From assembly GCA_022601215.1 (NCBI GenBank), contig JAHZIZ010000043.1, positions 1-7,113 of the forward strand: a stretch of DNA of 7,113 nt. The letters run 5' to 3'. Position numbers and translations under genes: made by a program. This DNA is from Bacteroidota bacterium (GTDB taxonomy: Bacteria; Bacteroidota; Bacteroidia; Flavobacteriales; Flavobacteriaceae). Positions within the stretch are counted from its first letter, which is position 1. Each line of letters opens with the position of its first letter. A model generated the notes under the pieces. It was not told the DNA's origin, did not search any database, and saw only the letters and a list, made by a program, of their open reading frames with translations. Below, piece after piece: positions 1 to 6,011 of this stretch.

Positions 1-672
1 CTGCATTGGCTTACTTTTTTTGGAGCCATAAAAGCGTCCAACGTGTCGATAGCCTTGTCTGTCATGTCTACTGGAGCCTTTTTTACCGCCATTCTTGAAC
101 CCATTTATTACAAGCGAAAGGTTATTTGGTATGAGGTCTTGTTTGGTTTGATAGTGATTGCAGGGTTATATATTATATTTAGAGCAGAAGGATCCTATGT
201 GGAGGGTATAGTATTAGCCCTTATTTCGGCCTTTTTGAGTGCAGTATTTTCTGTAGTAAATGGAAAGTTTGCCGAACAATATGACGCCTCTGTGATCTCC
301 CTATATGAGTTGTTCTTTGGGGTCGTATGCATCAGTGTCTATCTGCTGTTTAGCAACGGTTTTACTACCGATTTTTTTACTGTTTCTACAACAGATTGGA
401 TCTACCTGTTTATTTTAGCTTCGGCATGTACGGCCTATGCCTTTATAGCTTCTATTCATGTTATGAAATGGTTAAGTCCTTATACTGTGATGCTTACCAT
501 TAATTTGGAGCCAGTGTATGGCATTGTGTTGGCCCTTCTCATTTTAAAAGACAGCGAATATATGCAGCCTCAATTTTATTATGGCGCCCTCCTTATTGTA
601 GCTACCGTGGTCGCCAACGGAATTATTAAAACTCGAAGACAAAGAAAAAGGGGCACAACTTCTTCCATCTAG
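1..672 (+). CDS. EamA/DMT-superfamily transporter, 3' part (5' end outside window)
   Basis: The frame is open from base 1 to the TAG at 670-672, giving 223 residues; full EamA proteins are usually near 300, so roughly the first quarter is missing. A GTG at 43 is in frame but is not a credible start, because the residues before it (HWLTFFGAIKASNVSIAL) are the conserved loop and start of a helix in the first EamA repeat. Further on, hydrophobic helices alternate with short loops, and the second EamA repeat begins around codon 60-65. A conserved-looking stretch LSPYTVMLTINLEPVYG lies near the fourth fifth of the protein, and a basic tail (KTRRQRKR) suggests a cytoplasmic C-terminus. The family comprises inner-membrane drug/metabolite exporters with about ten helices; the substrate cannot be read from sequence. 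The gene ends 54 nt before accA on the same strand, with no obvious terminator between them, so read-through into accA is possible. Confidence 0.88.
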   Translation: MHWLTFFGAIKASNVSIALSVMSTGAFFTAILEPIYYKRKVIWYEVLFGLIVIAGLYIIFRAEGSYVEGIVLALISAFLSAVFSVVNGKFAEQYDASVISLYELFFGVVCISVYLLFSNGFTTDFFTVSTTDWIYLFILASACTAYAFIASIHVMKWLSPYTVMLTINLEPVYGIVLALLILKDSEYMQPQFYYGALLIVATVVANGIIKTRRQRKRGTTSSI

Positions 673-683
673 CCACAAAATTT

Positions 684-691
684 TATCTTTG
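684..691 (+). promoter_or_regulatory. -7 promoter element candidate for accA
   Basis: TATCTTTG at 684-691 is an exact match to the Bacteroidota -7 consensus TAnnTTTG. It starts 12 nt after the upstream stop codon and would put transcription start near 697, giving a leader of about 30 nt before the accA ATG. No clear TTG -33 element lies at the expected distance upstream (the region there reads ACTTCTTCC), so the promoter is supported by one box only. Confidence 0.5.
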
Positions 692-726
692 TACACTGGA
701 CCAAAAACAAAAGTGAATTCATACTT

Positions 727-1680
727 ATGGAATATCTTGAATTTGAATTACCTATAAAGGAATTACAGGAACAATACGAGAAGGCTTGCCAGATTGGTGA
801 GGATAGCGATGTAGATGTAACGGAAACCTGTGCGCAGATTGAAAAGAAATTAACGGAAACAAAAAAAGACATATATAAAAACTTGACACCATGGCAACGT
901 GTACAGTTGTCTCGTCACCCTGACCGTCCCTACACGTTGGATTATATCAGTGCCATCTGTGGGGATTCTTTTTTAGAGTTACACGGAGATCGTAATTTTA
1001 AAGACGACAAGGCCATGATTGGTGGACTTGGAAAAATTGGAGATCAGAGTTATATGTTCATTGGGCAACAAAAAGGATTCAATACTAAAACGCGTCAATA
1101 TCGTAACTTCGGTATGGCAAATCCTGAAGGGTATCGTAAAGCATTGCGCTTAATGAAGTCGGCAGAAAAGTTTGGGATTCCCGTAGTCTCCTTAATCGAT
1201 ACGCCTGGTGCTTTTCCAGGAATTGAAGCCGAAGAACGTGGACAAGGAGAAGCCATTGCGCGTAACATTCTTGAGATGACACGACTTAAAGTGCCAATCA
1301 TTGTAGTGATTATTGGTGAAGGAGCCAGTGGAGGAGCCTTAGGAATAGGAGTAGGCGATAAGGTGTTAATGTTAGAAAACACTTGGTATTCTGTGATCTC
1401 TCCAGAGAGTTGTTCTTCTATTTTATGGCGCAGTTGGGAATTTAAAGAACAAGCAGCCGAAGCTCTGAAGTTGACCTCTTCAGATATGAAAAAATTAAAG
1501 CTCATTGATCAGGTGGTAAAAGAACCATTGGGTGGAGCACATACGAACAGAGAAAAAACATTCGTTGAAGTTGCGAAAGCCATTTCTAAAGTATTCGGTG
1601 AATTGAAAGACTTATCACCAAAAGATTTGGTCAACCAACGGATGGATAAATATTCTGAAATGGGAGTCTTCAAAGGCTAG
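727..1680 (+). CDS. accA: Acetyl-CoA carboxylase carboxyltransferase subunit alpha
   Basis: AccA pairs with AccD to form the carboxyltransferase that moves the carboxyl group from carboxybiotin on AccB to acetyl-CoA, making malonyl-CoA for fatty-acid synthesis in the cytoplasm. The 317-residue product matches the usual length (E. coli AccA is 319). An N-terminal helical segment (about 1-50) leads into [16 protein letters not shown] (53-68) and [11 protein letters not shown] (84-94). The crotonase-like core carries [10 protein letters not shown] (156-165), the oxyanion-type glycine motif [10 protein letters not shown] (197-206) and [11 protein letters not shown] (224-234), all hallmarks of the family. 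The ATG at 727 gives the standard N-terminus; no Shine-Dalgarno is present, as is normal in Bacteroidota. accD is not in the window. A strong terminator 24 nt after the stop ends the unit. Everything seen indicates an intact, ordinary gene. Confidence 0.97.
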   Translation: MEYLEFELPIKELQEQYEKACQIGEDSDVDVTETCAQIEKKLTETKKDIYKNLTPWQRVQLSRHPDRPYTLDYISAICGDSFLELHGDRNFKDDKAMIGGLGKIGDQSYMFIGQQKGFNTKTRQYRNFGMANPEGYRKALRLMKSAEKFGIPVVSLIDTPGAFPGIEAEERGQGEAIARNILEMTRLKVPIIVVIIGEGASGGALGIGVGDKVLMLENTWYSVISPESCSSILWRSWEFKEQAAEALKLTSSDMKKLKLIDQVVKEPLGGAHTNREKTFVEVAKAISKVFGELKDLSPKDLVNQRMDKYSEMGVFKG

Positions 1681-1703
1681 ATTCAGCAATAGCAACTCTT
1701 TAC

Positions 1704-1735
1704 AAAATCCGAGGCGTTGCTCTCGGATTTTTTTT
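1704..1735 (+). terminator. Rho-independent terminator after accA
   Basis: A perfect 10-bp inverted repeat, AAAATCCGAG (1704-1713) and CTCGGATTTT (1722-1731), encloses the 8-nt loop GCGTTGCT. The 3' arm runs into a T tract that extends to 1735 (eight T in a row, 1728-1735). The stem begins 24 nt after the accA stop. This separates accA transcription from dnaB. The loop can also pair with AGCAAC at 1691-1696 (see findings). Confidence 0.88.
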
Positions 1736-1760
1736 AGGCTTATTAACAATATTTTGGAGT

Positions 1761-1783
1761 TTTCAACAGTTCAATTGTTGAAG
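1761..1783. repeat. Inverted repeat in the accA-dnaB gap
   Basis: TTCAACA (1762-1768) and TGTTGAA (1776-1782) are perfect 7-bp reverse complements around a 7-nt centre, with a possible G-T pair extending the ends. A further TTCAA lies in the centre (1770-1774) and TTGAA recurs at 1805-1809. It sits between the accA terminator and the dnaB promoter candidates and has no T tract, so an operator-like site is more plausible than a terminator. No regulator can be named. Confidence 0.35.
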
Positions 1784-1808
1784 ACCAGTGAATAGTCGGA
1801 TACCTTGA
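1778..1808 (+). promoter_or_regulatory. Alternative promoter candidate for dnaB
   Basis: TTG at 1778-1780 and TACCTTGA at 1801-1808 are separated by 20 nt, within the 17-23 nt reported for flavobacterial TTG/TAnnTTTG promoters. The -7 box differs from consensus at two positions. It would start transcription about 30-35 nt before the dnaB ATG. The -33 half overlaps the inverted repeat at 1762-1782, so a repressor there could block it. Confidence 0.22.
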
Positions 1809-1834
1809 AAAAGAGTATCTCATAACAATTTCTT

Positions 1835-1842
1835 TACATTCG
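1835..1842 (+). promoter_or_regulatory. -7 promoter element candidate abutting the dnaB start
   Basis: TACATTCG matches TAnnTTTG at all fixed positions but one and ends only 4 nt before the dnaB ATG. Transcription from it would start at or next to the A of the ATG, giving a leaderless mRNA. No TTG is found 17-23 nt upstream, which weakens the call. The same arrangement occurs before the gene at 4699. Confidence 0.4.
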
Positions 1843-1846
1843 CTTT

Positions 1847-3403
1847 ATGGAAAAAATTAAACCTCACACTTCATTTAGCCCTCGTGGCTCTCAGGTAATT
1901 TCTTTAGAAAAAGGAAAAATACCTCCTCAAGCTGTTGATTTAGAGGAAGTTGTGTTAGGAGCAATGATGATCGATAAGAAAGGAGTTGATGAAGTTATAG
2001 ATATCTTACATGCAGATGTGTTTTACAAGGATGCGCACAAGCATATCTTTGAGGCCATTTTTAATTTGTTCGAAAACAGTGAACCAGTTGACTTATTAAC
2101 CGTTTCATCCCGTCTTAAGAAGGAAAAGAAGCTGGAATTGGTGGGAGGGGAGTTTTACCTTATTCAATTAACTCAAAAAGTGTCGTCATCTGCACACATC
2201 GAGTTCCATGCCCGTATCATACTCCAAAAGTTCATTCAACGTAGTCTTATTAAAATATCTAGTGAGATTATTGAAGAATCTTATGACGAGGGAACCGATG
2301 TTTTCGATTTACTAGATACCGCAGAAGCCAAGTTGTATGATATTACACAAGGAAATATTAAGCGTTCTTCAGAAACAGCTCAGAGCTTAGTTATTCAGGC
2401 AAAGAAAAAGATTGAAGAAATTGCGAATCGGGAAGGACTTTCAGGAATTCCTTCTGGATTCAGCGCAGTGGACAAATTGACTTCCGGATGGCAACCTAGT
2501 GATTTAATTATCATTGCAGCTCGTCCTGGTATGGGTAAAACAGCACTTACCTTGTCTATGGCTAGAAATATGGCGGTAGAATACAATGTGCCTGTTGCTT
2601 TTTTCTCTTGTGAAATGTCTTCAGTACAATTAATAACACGTCTTATTTCTTCTGAAACTGGCCTTTCTTCTGAAAAGCTACGTACCGGAAACCTTGAAAA
2701 ACATGAATGGGAGCAACTTAATGTAAAAGTAAAGGGACTGGAAAAGGCACCTTTATTTATTGATGACACTCCTTCATTATCTATTTTTGATCTGCGAGCC
2801 AAGGCAAGACGTCTAGCTTCTCAGCACGGAATTAAAATGATTATGATTGATTACTTGCAGTTAATGACGGCCGGAGGGAGTAAGAATGGTGGAAATCGAG
2901 AGCAAGAGATTTCAACCATTTCGCGAAACTTAAAAGCGCTGGCAAAAGAATTGAATGTGCCAGTAATTGCTTTGTCGCAGTTATCACGTGCCGTAGAAAC
3001 TCGTGGAGGGAGTAAAAGACCTCTGCTTTCCGACCTTCGTGAATCTGGAGCTATTGAGCAGGATGCAGATATTGTGTCTTTTATTTATCGTCCAGAATAT
3101 TATAAAATTGATGAATGGGATGATGAGGAACGTACGCCAACTGCTGGTCAAGGAGAATTTATTGTAGCCAAGCACCGTAATGGAGGTTTGGATGAAATCC
3201 GGTTAAAGTTTGTTGGCCATTTAGGACGTTTTGAGAACTTGGAAACTTTCGATTACCCTACAGAAATTCATTCCCGAATGAACGATGCGGCTAACGATGA
3301 TACTTTTAAAGTGGGTCATTTGCCTTCTGCAGATGAAGCATTTGGTAGTGCAATGAATGATGGACCATCACCCGATGATGGCGATGACGGTATTCCTTTT
3401 TAG
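1847..3403 (+). CDS. dnaB: Replicative DNA helicase DnaB
   Basis: Hexameric ATP-driven helicase that unwinds DNA at the replication fork and recruits DnaG primase. The 518 residues exceed E. coli DnaB (471) because of a short N-terminal extension and a long acidic tail. The helical N-terminal domain covers about 27-130 (from PPQAVDLEEVVLGAMM), followed by a linker and the RecA-like domain from about 200. Visible motifs are Walker A ARPGMGKTAL (225-234), the H1a region FFSCEMS (252-258) with the probable catalytic Glu256, Walker B with Asp335 in MIDYLQLM (333-340), SQLSRAVETR (377-386), DLRESGAIEQDAD (396-408) and the arginine-finger region AKHRNGG (441-447). The usual Leu before Glu256 is Cys255. 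Residues 471-518 look disordered and end DDGDDGIPF, resembling the SSB C-terminal tip. No intein interrupts the gene. The ATG at 1847 sits directly behind a promoter-like box. It is flanked by a terminator on the left and forms its own unit. Confidence 0.97.
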   Translation: MEKIKPHTSFSPRGSQVISLEKGKIPPQAVDLEEVVLGAMMIDKKGVDEVIDILHADVFYKDAHKHIFEAIFNLFENSEPVDLLTVSSRLKKEKKLELVGGEFYLIQLTQKVSSSAHIEFHARIILQKFIQRSLIKISSEIIEESYDEGTDVFDLLDTAEAKLYDITQGNIKRSSETAQSLVIQAKKKIEEIANREGLSGIPSGFSAVDKLTSGWQPSDLIIIAARPGMGKTALTLSMARNMAVEYNVPVAFFSCEMSSVQLITRLISSETGLSSEKLRTGNLEKHEWEQLNVKVKGLEKAPLFIDDTPSLSIFDLRAKARRLASQHGIKMIMIDYLQLMTAGGSKNGGNREQEISTISRNLKALAKELNVPVIALSQLSRAVETRGGSKRPLLSDLRESGAIEQDADIVSFIYRPEYYKIDEWDDEERTPTAGQGEFIVAKHRNGGLDEIRLKFVGHLGRFENLETFDYPTEIHSRMNDAANDDTFKVGHLPSADEAFGSAMNDGPSPDDGDDGIPF

Positions 3404-3423
3404 AATTACTGCAACTTACCACT

Positions 3424-3441
3424 ATAGTGATACTATTTTTT
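3424..3441 (+). terminator. Weak possible terminator after dnaB
   Basis: ATAGT (3424-3428) and ACTAT (3432-3436) can pair around a GAT loop and are followed by five T (3437-3441). The stem is short and AT-rich, so it would be weak. It overlaps a perfect 10-bp palindrome CACTATAGTG (3420-3429), which could instead be a protein-binding site. Confidence 0.22.
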
Positions 3442-3467
3442 GGATTAAAACAATGTGACTATATTAG
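3440..3467 (+). promoter_or_regulatory. Promoter candidate for the bestrophin-family gene
   Basis: TTG (3440-3442) and TATATTAG (3460-3467) are separated by 17 nt, within the reported spacing for flavobacterial promoters; the -7 box has one mismatch to TAnnTTTG. Transcription would start near 3473, leaving a leader of about 60 nt that contains the palindrome at 3486-3501. Confidence 0.33.
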
Positions 3468-3485
3468 TGTGACGATCTGAATGTG

Positions 3486-3501
3486 ATACTACGGGTAGTA
3501 T
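3486..3501. repeat. 16-bp palindrome, possible operator or leader hairpin
   Basis: ATACTAC (3486-3492) and GTAGTAT (3495-3501) are perfect reverse complements around GG. It lies 33-48 nt before the bestrophin ATG, and its left arm overlaps the second TGATACT repeat. As DNA it is a plausible dimer-binding site; as RNA it would form a six-pair stem with a CGGG loop in the leader. Confidence 0.4.
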
Positions 3502-3533
3502 ATGATACTTCAGAACTCACTAATTCATACACT

Positions 3534-4589
3534 ATGTTCACAAAAAAAACTTATTCTACCTTCCAAATGGCTTGGTGGACCCGTTTCGAAACACTCTTAT
3601 TTTTAATCATAATTAGTGCATGGGTAGCCATCTACTTTTTCTTCGATTTGGCGTGGCTTAAAATTCCATGGACTCCCTTGGCATTAATTGGAACAGCCGT
3701 AGCATTTGTTATTGGTTTTCAAAATAATGCAGCCTACGGAAGGATATGGGAAGCCAGAAAAATTTGGGGAGGAATTGTTAATACTTCCAGAACGCTAGGA
3801 ATGTTTGTTCAGGACATGGTTACCAATGAACATGCAGAGACCCCTTTATCCGATGAGGAAAAACAAACGCAGATCAAAGCATTAACCTACCGACATATTG
3901 CTTGGATGACGGCTTTACGACATGCTATGAGAGCGTCTAGACCATGGGAAACAACGGCGAAGCATAGAACAAATCAAGAATGGGGTATGCGTCCTCCCGA
4001 GGTGGATGCTAATTTAGAAGATGACTTGAAACCCTATATTTCTAAGGATGATTTGGATTATGTGATGGGAAAAGGGAACAAACAGACTGCCTTACTCTAT
4101 TTACAGTCTCATCATCTTAGAGCGCTAAAAGAAAAGGGATTAGTTTGGGAATTTTCGTTTTTGGAGCTTGAGGCTATTCTGCAGGAATTGTTCACTTTGC
4201 AAGGTAAAAGTGAACGTATAAAAAACTTTCCCTACCCAAGACATTTTGCAACGCTAAACCATTTTTTTATGTGGATTTTTGTCTTGTTATTACCATTGGC
4301 ATTGGCACCTCAATTTGCAGAAATTGGAGCCAATATTGCGACTGATCATAGCTTCTTAGGAAAATACTTTATTTGGTTATGCGTTCCGTTTTACGTAATT
4401 GTCGCATGGGTATTCCATACTATGGAGCGTATAGGGAGAACCGGAGAGAATCCATTCGAAGAAACCGCTAATGATGTTCCAATTTCTACAATTGCTAGAG
4501 GCATTGAAATTGATTTGAGGCAAAACTTAGGGGAACCTGTAGATCATATTCCAAAGCAATTTCCAGTGAAGCACGACACACAATTTTAG
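3534..4589 (+). CDS. Bestrophin-family (UPF0187) ion channel protein
   Basis: Bacterial relatives of bestrophins are pentameric inner-membrane channels; characterised bacterial members differ in ion selectivity, so the ion here is unknown. The 351-residue product has membrane segments at about 18-38, 46-64, 240-260 and 277-295, with a cytoplasmic helical middle part. Family marks are GFQNNAAYGRIWEARKIWGG (61-80) at the pore-lining helix, FPYPRHFATLNHF (232-244), and GENPFEETANDVP (304-316), the equivalent of the NPFG-DD-D segment that forms the calcium clasp in animal bestrophins. The ATG at 3534 is chosen because family proteins begin shortly before the WTR motif (here W15-R17); an in-frame GTG at 3483 would add 17 residues that run through the palindrome and look unrelated. 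There is no Shine-Dalgarno. It lies 130 nt after dnaB, probably with its own promoter. Confidence 0.88.
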   Translation: MFTKKTYSTFQMAWWTRFETLLFLIIISAWVAIYFFFDLAWLKIPWTPLALIGTAVAFVIGFQNNAAYGRIWEARKIWGGIVNTSRTLGMFVQDMVTNEHAETPLSDEEKQTQIKALTYRHIAWMTALRHAMRASRPWETTAKHRTNQEWGMRPPEVDANLEDDLKPYISKDDLDYVMGKGNKQTALLYLQSHHLRALKEKGLVWEFSFLELEAILQELFTLQGKSERIKNFPYPRHFATLNHFFMWIFVLLLPLALAPQFAEIGANIATDHSFLGKYFIWLCVPFYVIVAWVFHTMERIGRTGENPFEETANDVPISTIARGIEIDLRQNLGEPVDHIPKQFPVKHDTQF

Positions 4590-4667
4590 ACGTTGAGTTG
4601 TATTGCTAATATTGTTTTAATTGCTCGAATTCCATGTTGTAACATTTCTTTATGAATTTCTGATTTC

Positions 4668-4694
4668 TTGGCTCACATTTTGTAGTTATCTTAG
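4668..4694 (+). promoter_or_regulatory. Promoter candidate abutting the start of the exported-protein gene
   Basis: TATCTTAG (4687-4694) has one mismatch to TAnnTTTG and ends 4 nt before the ATG at 4699. A TTG at 4668-4670 lies 16 nt upstream of it, just short of the usual spacing range. Transcription would begin at or beside the start codon. This supports 4699 as the true start, since any start upstream would fall inside the promoter. Confidence 0.4.
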
Positions 4695-4698
4695 CCCT

Positions 4699-5958
4699 AT
4701 GACGAGATTACTTCTATTCTTTTTTGCTTTGTTTTTTTCGGTTCAAAGCTATGCATCCTATATACTAATACCGATGGATGCCGAAAGTCAGGCCGAACAC
4801 CTCAAAGCTTATGGAATTACCTATTGGACCTTAGAGAGACAAATGAAAGCTAAGTGGTTGCTTAACTATCGCGGTGGTTCATTTTTATTGCCAGATGCGG
4901 CAGATATCCGAAAGGAATGCCAAATTCGAGGTGTCAGTTTTGAAGTGATAAGTGATGCGCAAGCCAATAGTATTTTAGAAGAAATTAGCAGTCCATCGCA
5001 AAATATGGAAGCGGTAGTCTTGGAAAAAGCGCCCAAAGTAGCGGTCTACTCACCTAAAGGAAATCAGCCTTGGGATGATGCCGTAACTATGGTATTGACA
5101 TATGCAGAAATCCCTTATGAAACCGTATATGATGAGGAAGTATTGAGCGATCAATTACTATTATTTGATTGGTTGCATTTACATCATGAAGACTTTACAG
5201 GACAATATGGTAAGTTTTATAGAAATTACCGAGCTGCTCCTTGGTACATTGAAAATAAGAGGAGCGCTGAGGCATTAGCAACCAAATTAGGTTATAGTAA
5301 AGTATCCGAGTCAAAAAGAGATGTAGCGCTAAAAATTAGAGATTATGTAATAGGAGGTGGCTTTATGTTTGCTATGTGCAGCGCAACAGACAGTTTCGAT
5401 ATAGCTCTTGCTGCAGAAGACGTTGACATATGTGAACCTATGTTCGATGGGGATTCTAGTGATTCTGGATATCAGAGTAAATTAGATTTTAGTAAGTCTT
5501 TTGCCTTTAAAGATTTTACGTTGGAGCGCAGTCCGATGGTTTATGAGTTTTCTTCTATCGATATGACCACCAAGCGAAGTGTTAAGAAGGAAATTGATTA
5601 TTTTAGTTTAATGGATTATAGCGCTAAGTGGGATCCTATTCCATGTATGTTGGTTCAGAACCATACAGCCTTGGTCAAAGGATTTATGGGACAGACAACT
5701 TCCTTTCAGAGAGATCAGGTAAAGTCGAATGTGTTAGTCATGGGAGAATTGAAGACCAATGGAGAAGCTAGGTATATACACGGTATAAGAGGAAAAGGGT
5801 TTTTTACATTTTACGGAGGTCATGACCCTGAAGATTATCAGCATAGAGTAGGGGATGCTAAAACCGAATTGGCATTACATCCTAATTCTCCGGGATATCG
5901 TCTTATTCTAAATAATGTATTGTTTCCAGCTGCTAAGAAAAAGAAGCAGAAGACCTAA
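4699..5958 (+). CDS. Exported protein of the family often labelled 'asparagine synthetase B'; function unknown
   Basis: The 419-residue product starts with a signal peptide: MTR, a hydrophobic run LLLFFFALFF, then a likely cleavage after SYA (residue 19). An in-frame TTG at 4621 would add 26 residues and bury this signal, so ATG 4699 is preferred. By recall, flavobacterial homologues beside dnaB are annotated asparagine synthetase B, but neither the Cys2 glutamine amidotransferase domain nor the SGGxDS ATP-binding loop of AsnB is present, and the length is about 130 short. Visible blocks are ASYILIPMD (19-27), KVAVYSPKGNQPWDDAV (113-129), FDWLHLHHEDFTGQYGKFY (156-174), GGGFMFAMCSATDSFD (219-234) and FTFYGGHDPEDY (369-380). 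The central Gly-rich strand ending in Cys227, with a later His375, resembles a class-I glutamine amidotransferase-like (ThuA-like) fold; this is inference. The tail is lysine-rich (KKKKQK). It is convergent with the next gene. Confidence 0.85.
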   Translation: MTRLLLFFFALFFSVQSYASYILIPMDAESQAEHLKAYGITYWTLERQMKAKWLLNYRGGSFLLPDAADIRKECQIRGVSFEVISDAQANSILEEISSPSQNMEAVVLEKAPKVAVYSPKGNQPWDDAVTMVLTYAEIPYETVYDEEVLSDQLLLFDWLHLHHEDFTGQYGKFYRNYRAAPWYIENKRSAEALATKLGYSKVSESKRDVALKIRDYVIGGGFMFAMCSATDSFDIALAAEDVDICEPMFDGDSSDSGYQSKLDFSKSFAFKDFTLERSPMVYEFSSIDMTTKRSVKKEIDYFSLMDYSAKWDPIPCMLVQNHTALVKGFMGQTTSFQRDQVKSNVLVMGELKTNGEARYIHGIRGKGFFTFYGGHDPEDYQHRVGDAKTELALHPNSPGYRLILNNVLFPAAKKKKQKT

Positions 5959-5965
5959 ACTTTAA

Positions 5966-6001
5966 CGGGTCCTTATGTTGAGACCTGTTATAGTCGACCC
6001 G
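5966..6001. repeat. Inverted repeat between convergent genes, possible weak terminator
   Basis: CGGGTC (5966-5971) and GACCCG (5996-6001) are perfect 6-bp arms around 24 nt. A third element GACC (5982-5985) can pair with the same left arm (GGTC, 5968-5971), giving two mutually exclusive stems. It occupies most of the 53-nt gap between two convergent genes, where a bidirectional terminator is expected. However, no T tract follows directly on either strand, so intrinsic termination is doubtful. Confidence 0.28.
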
Positions 6002-6011
6002 ACAAGCGCTT

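Larger units (their letters stand above)
3427..3509. repeat. Three TGATACT repeats upstream of the bestrophin gene
   Basis: TGATACT occurs at 3428-3434, 3484-3490 and 3503-3509. The first two copies are part of the longer identical 9-mer GTGATACTA (3427-3435 and 3483-3491). All lie in the 130-nt gap between dnaB and the bestrophin gene, on either side of the promoter candidate at 3440-3467. The clustering suggests operator half-sites, but no regulator is identifiable and a chance origin in AT-rich DNA is possible. Confidence 0.35.

Noticed and set aside
43..672. A complete 209-residue gene starting at the GTG at 43
   Set aside because: The frame is open to base 1, and the residues before the GTG are conserved EamA sequence, so the gene is truncated by the window edge.
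1095..1505. 136-residue minus-strand open frame inside accA
   Set aside because: It lies wholly within a well-conserved plus-strand gene, has no recognisable domain and no promoter or independent context; it is a shadow frame.
2395..2802. 135-residue minus-strand open frame inside dnaB
   Set aside because: It is antisense to the DnaB helicase core, with no protein features of its own.
1847..3403. Intein or insertion in dnaB, a common intein host
   Set aside because: The helicase motifs run continuously from Walker A through the arginine-finger region, with no extra splicing domain or size increase.
3483..3533. Extended bestrophin start at the GTG at 3483
   Set aside because: The extra 17 residues run through a perfect palindrome and repeats, look unrelated to the family, and begin with a rarer start codon.
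4634..4645. Inverted repeat ATGTT-GT-AACAT as terminator of the bestrophin gene
   Set aside because: Five AT-rich pairs with a 2-nt loop are too weak, and the following T run is interrupted; no terminator is convincing in 4590-4698.
4621..4698. Extended start at the TTG at 4621 for the exported protein
   Set aside because: It would bury a clear signal peptide and place coding sequence across the promoter-like box at 4687-4694.
6004..6011. AAGCGCTT palindrome as a regulatory site
   Set aside because: An 8-bp palindrome straddling nothing but a gene end is expected by chance at this scale, and no second copy is nearby.
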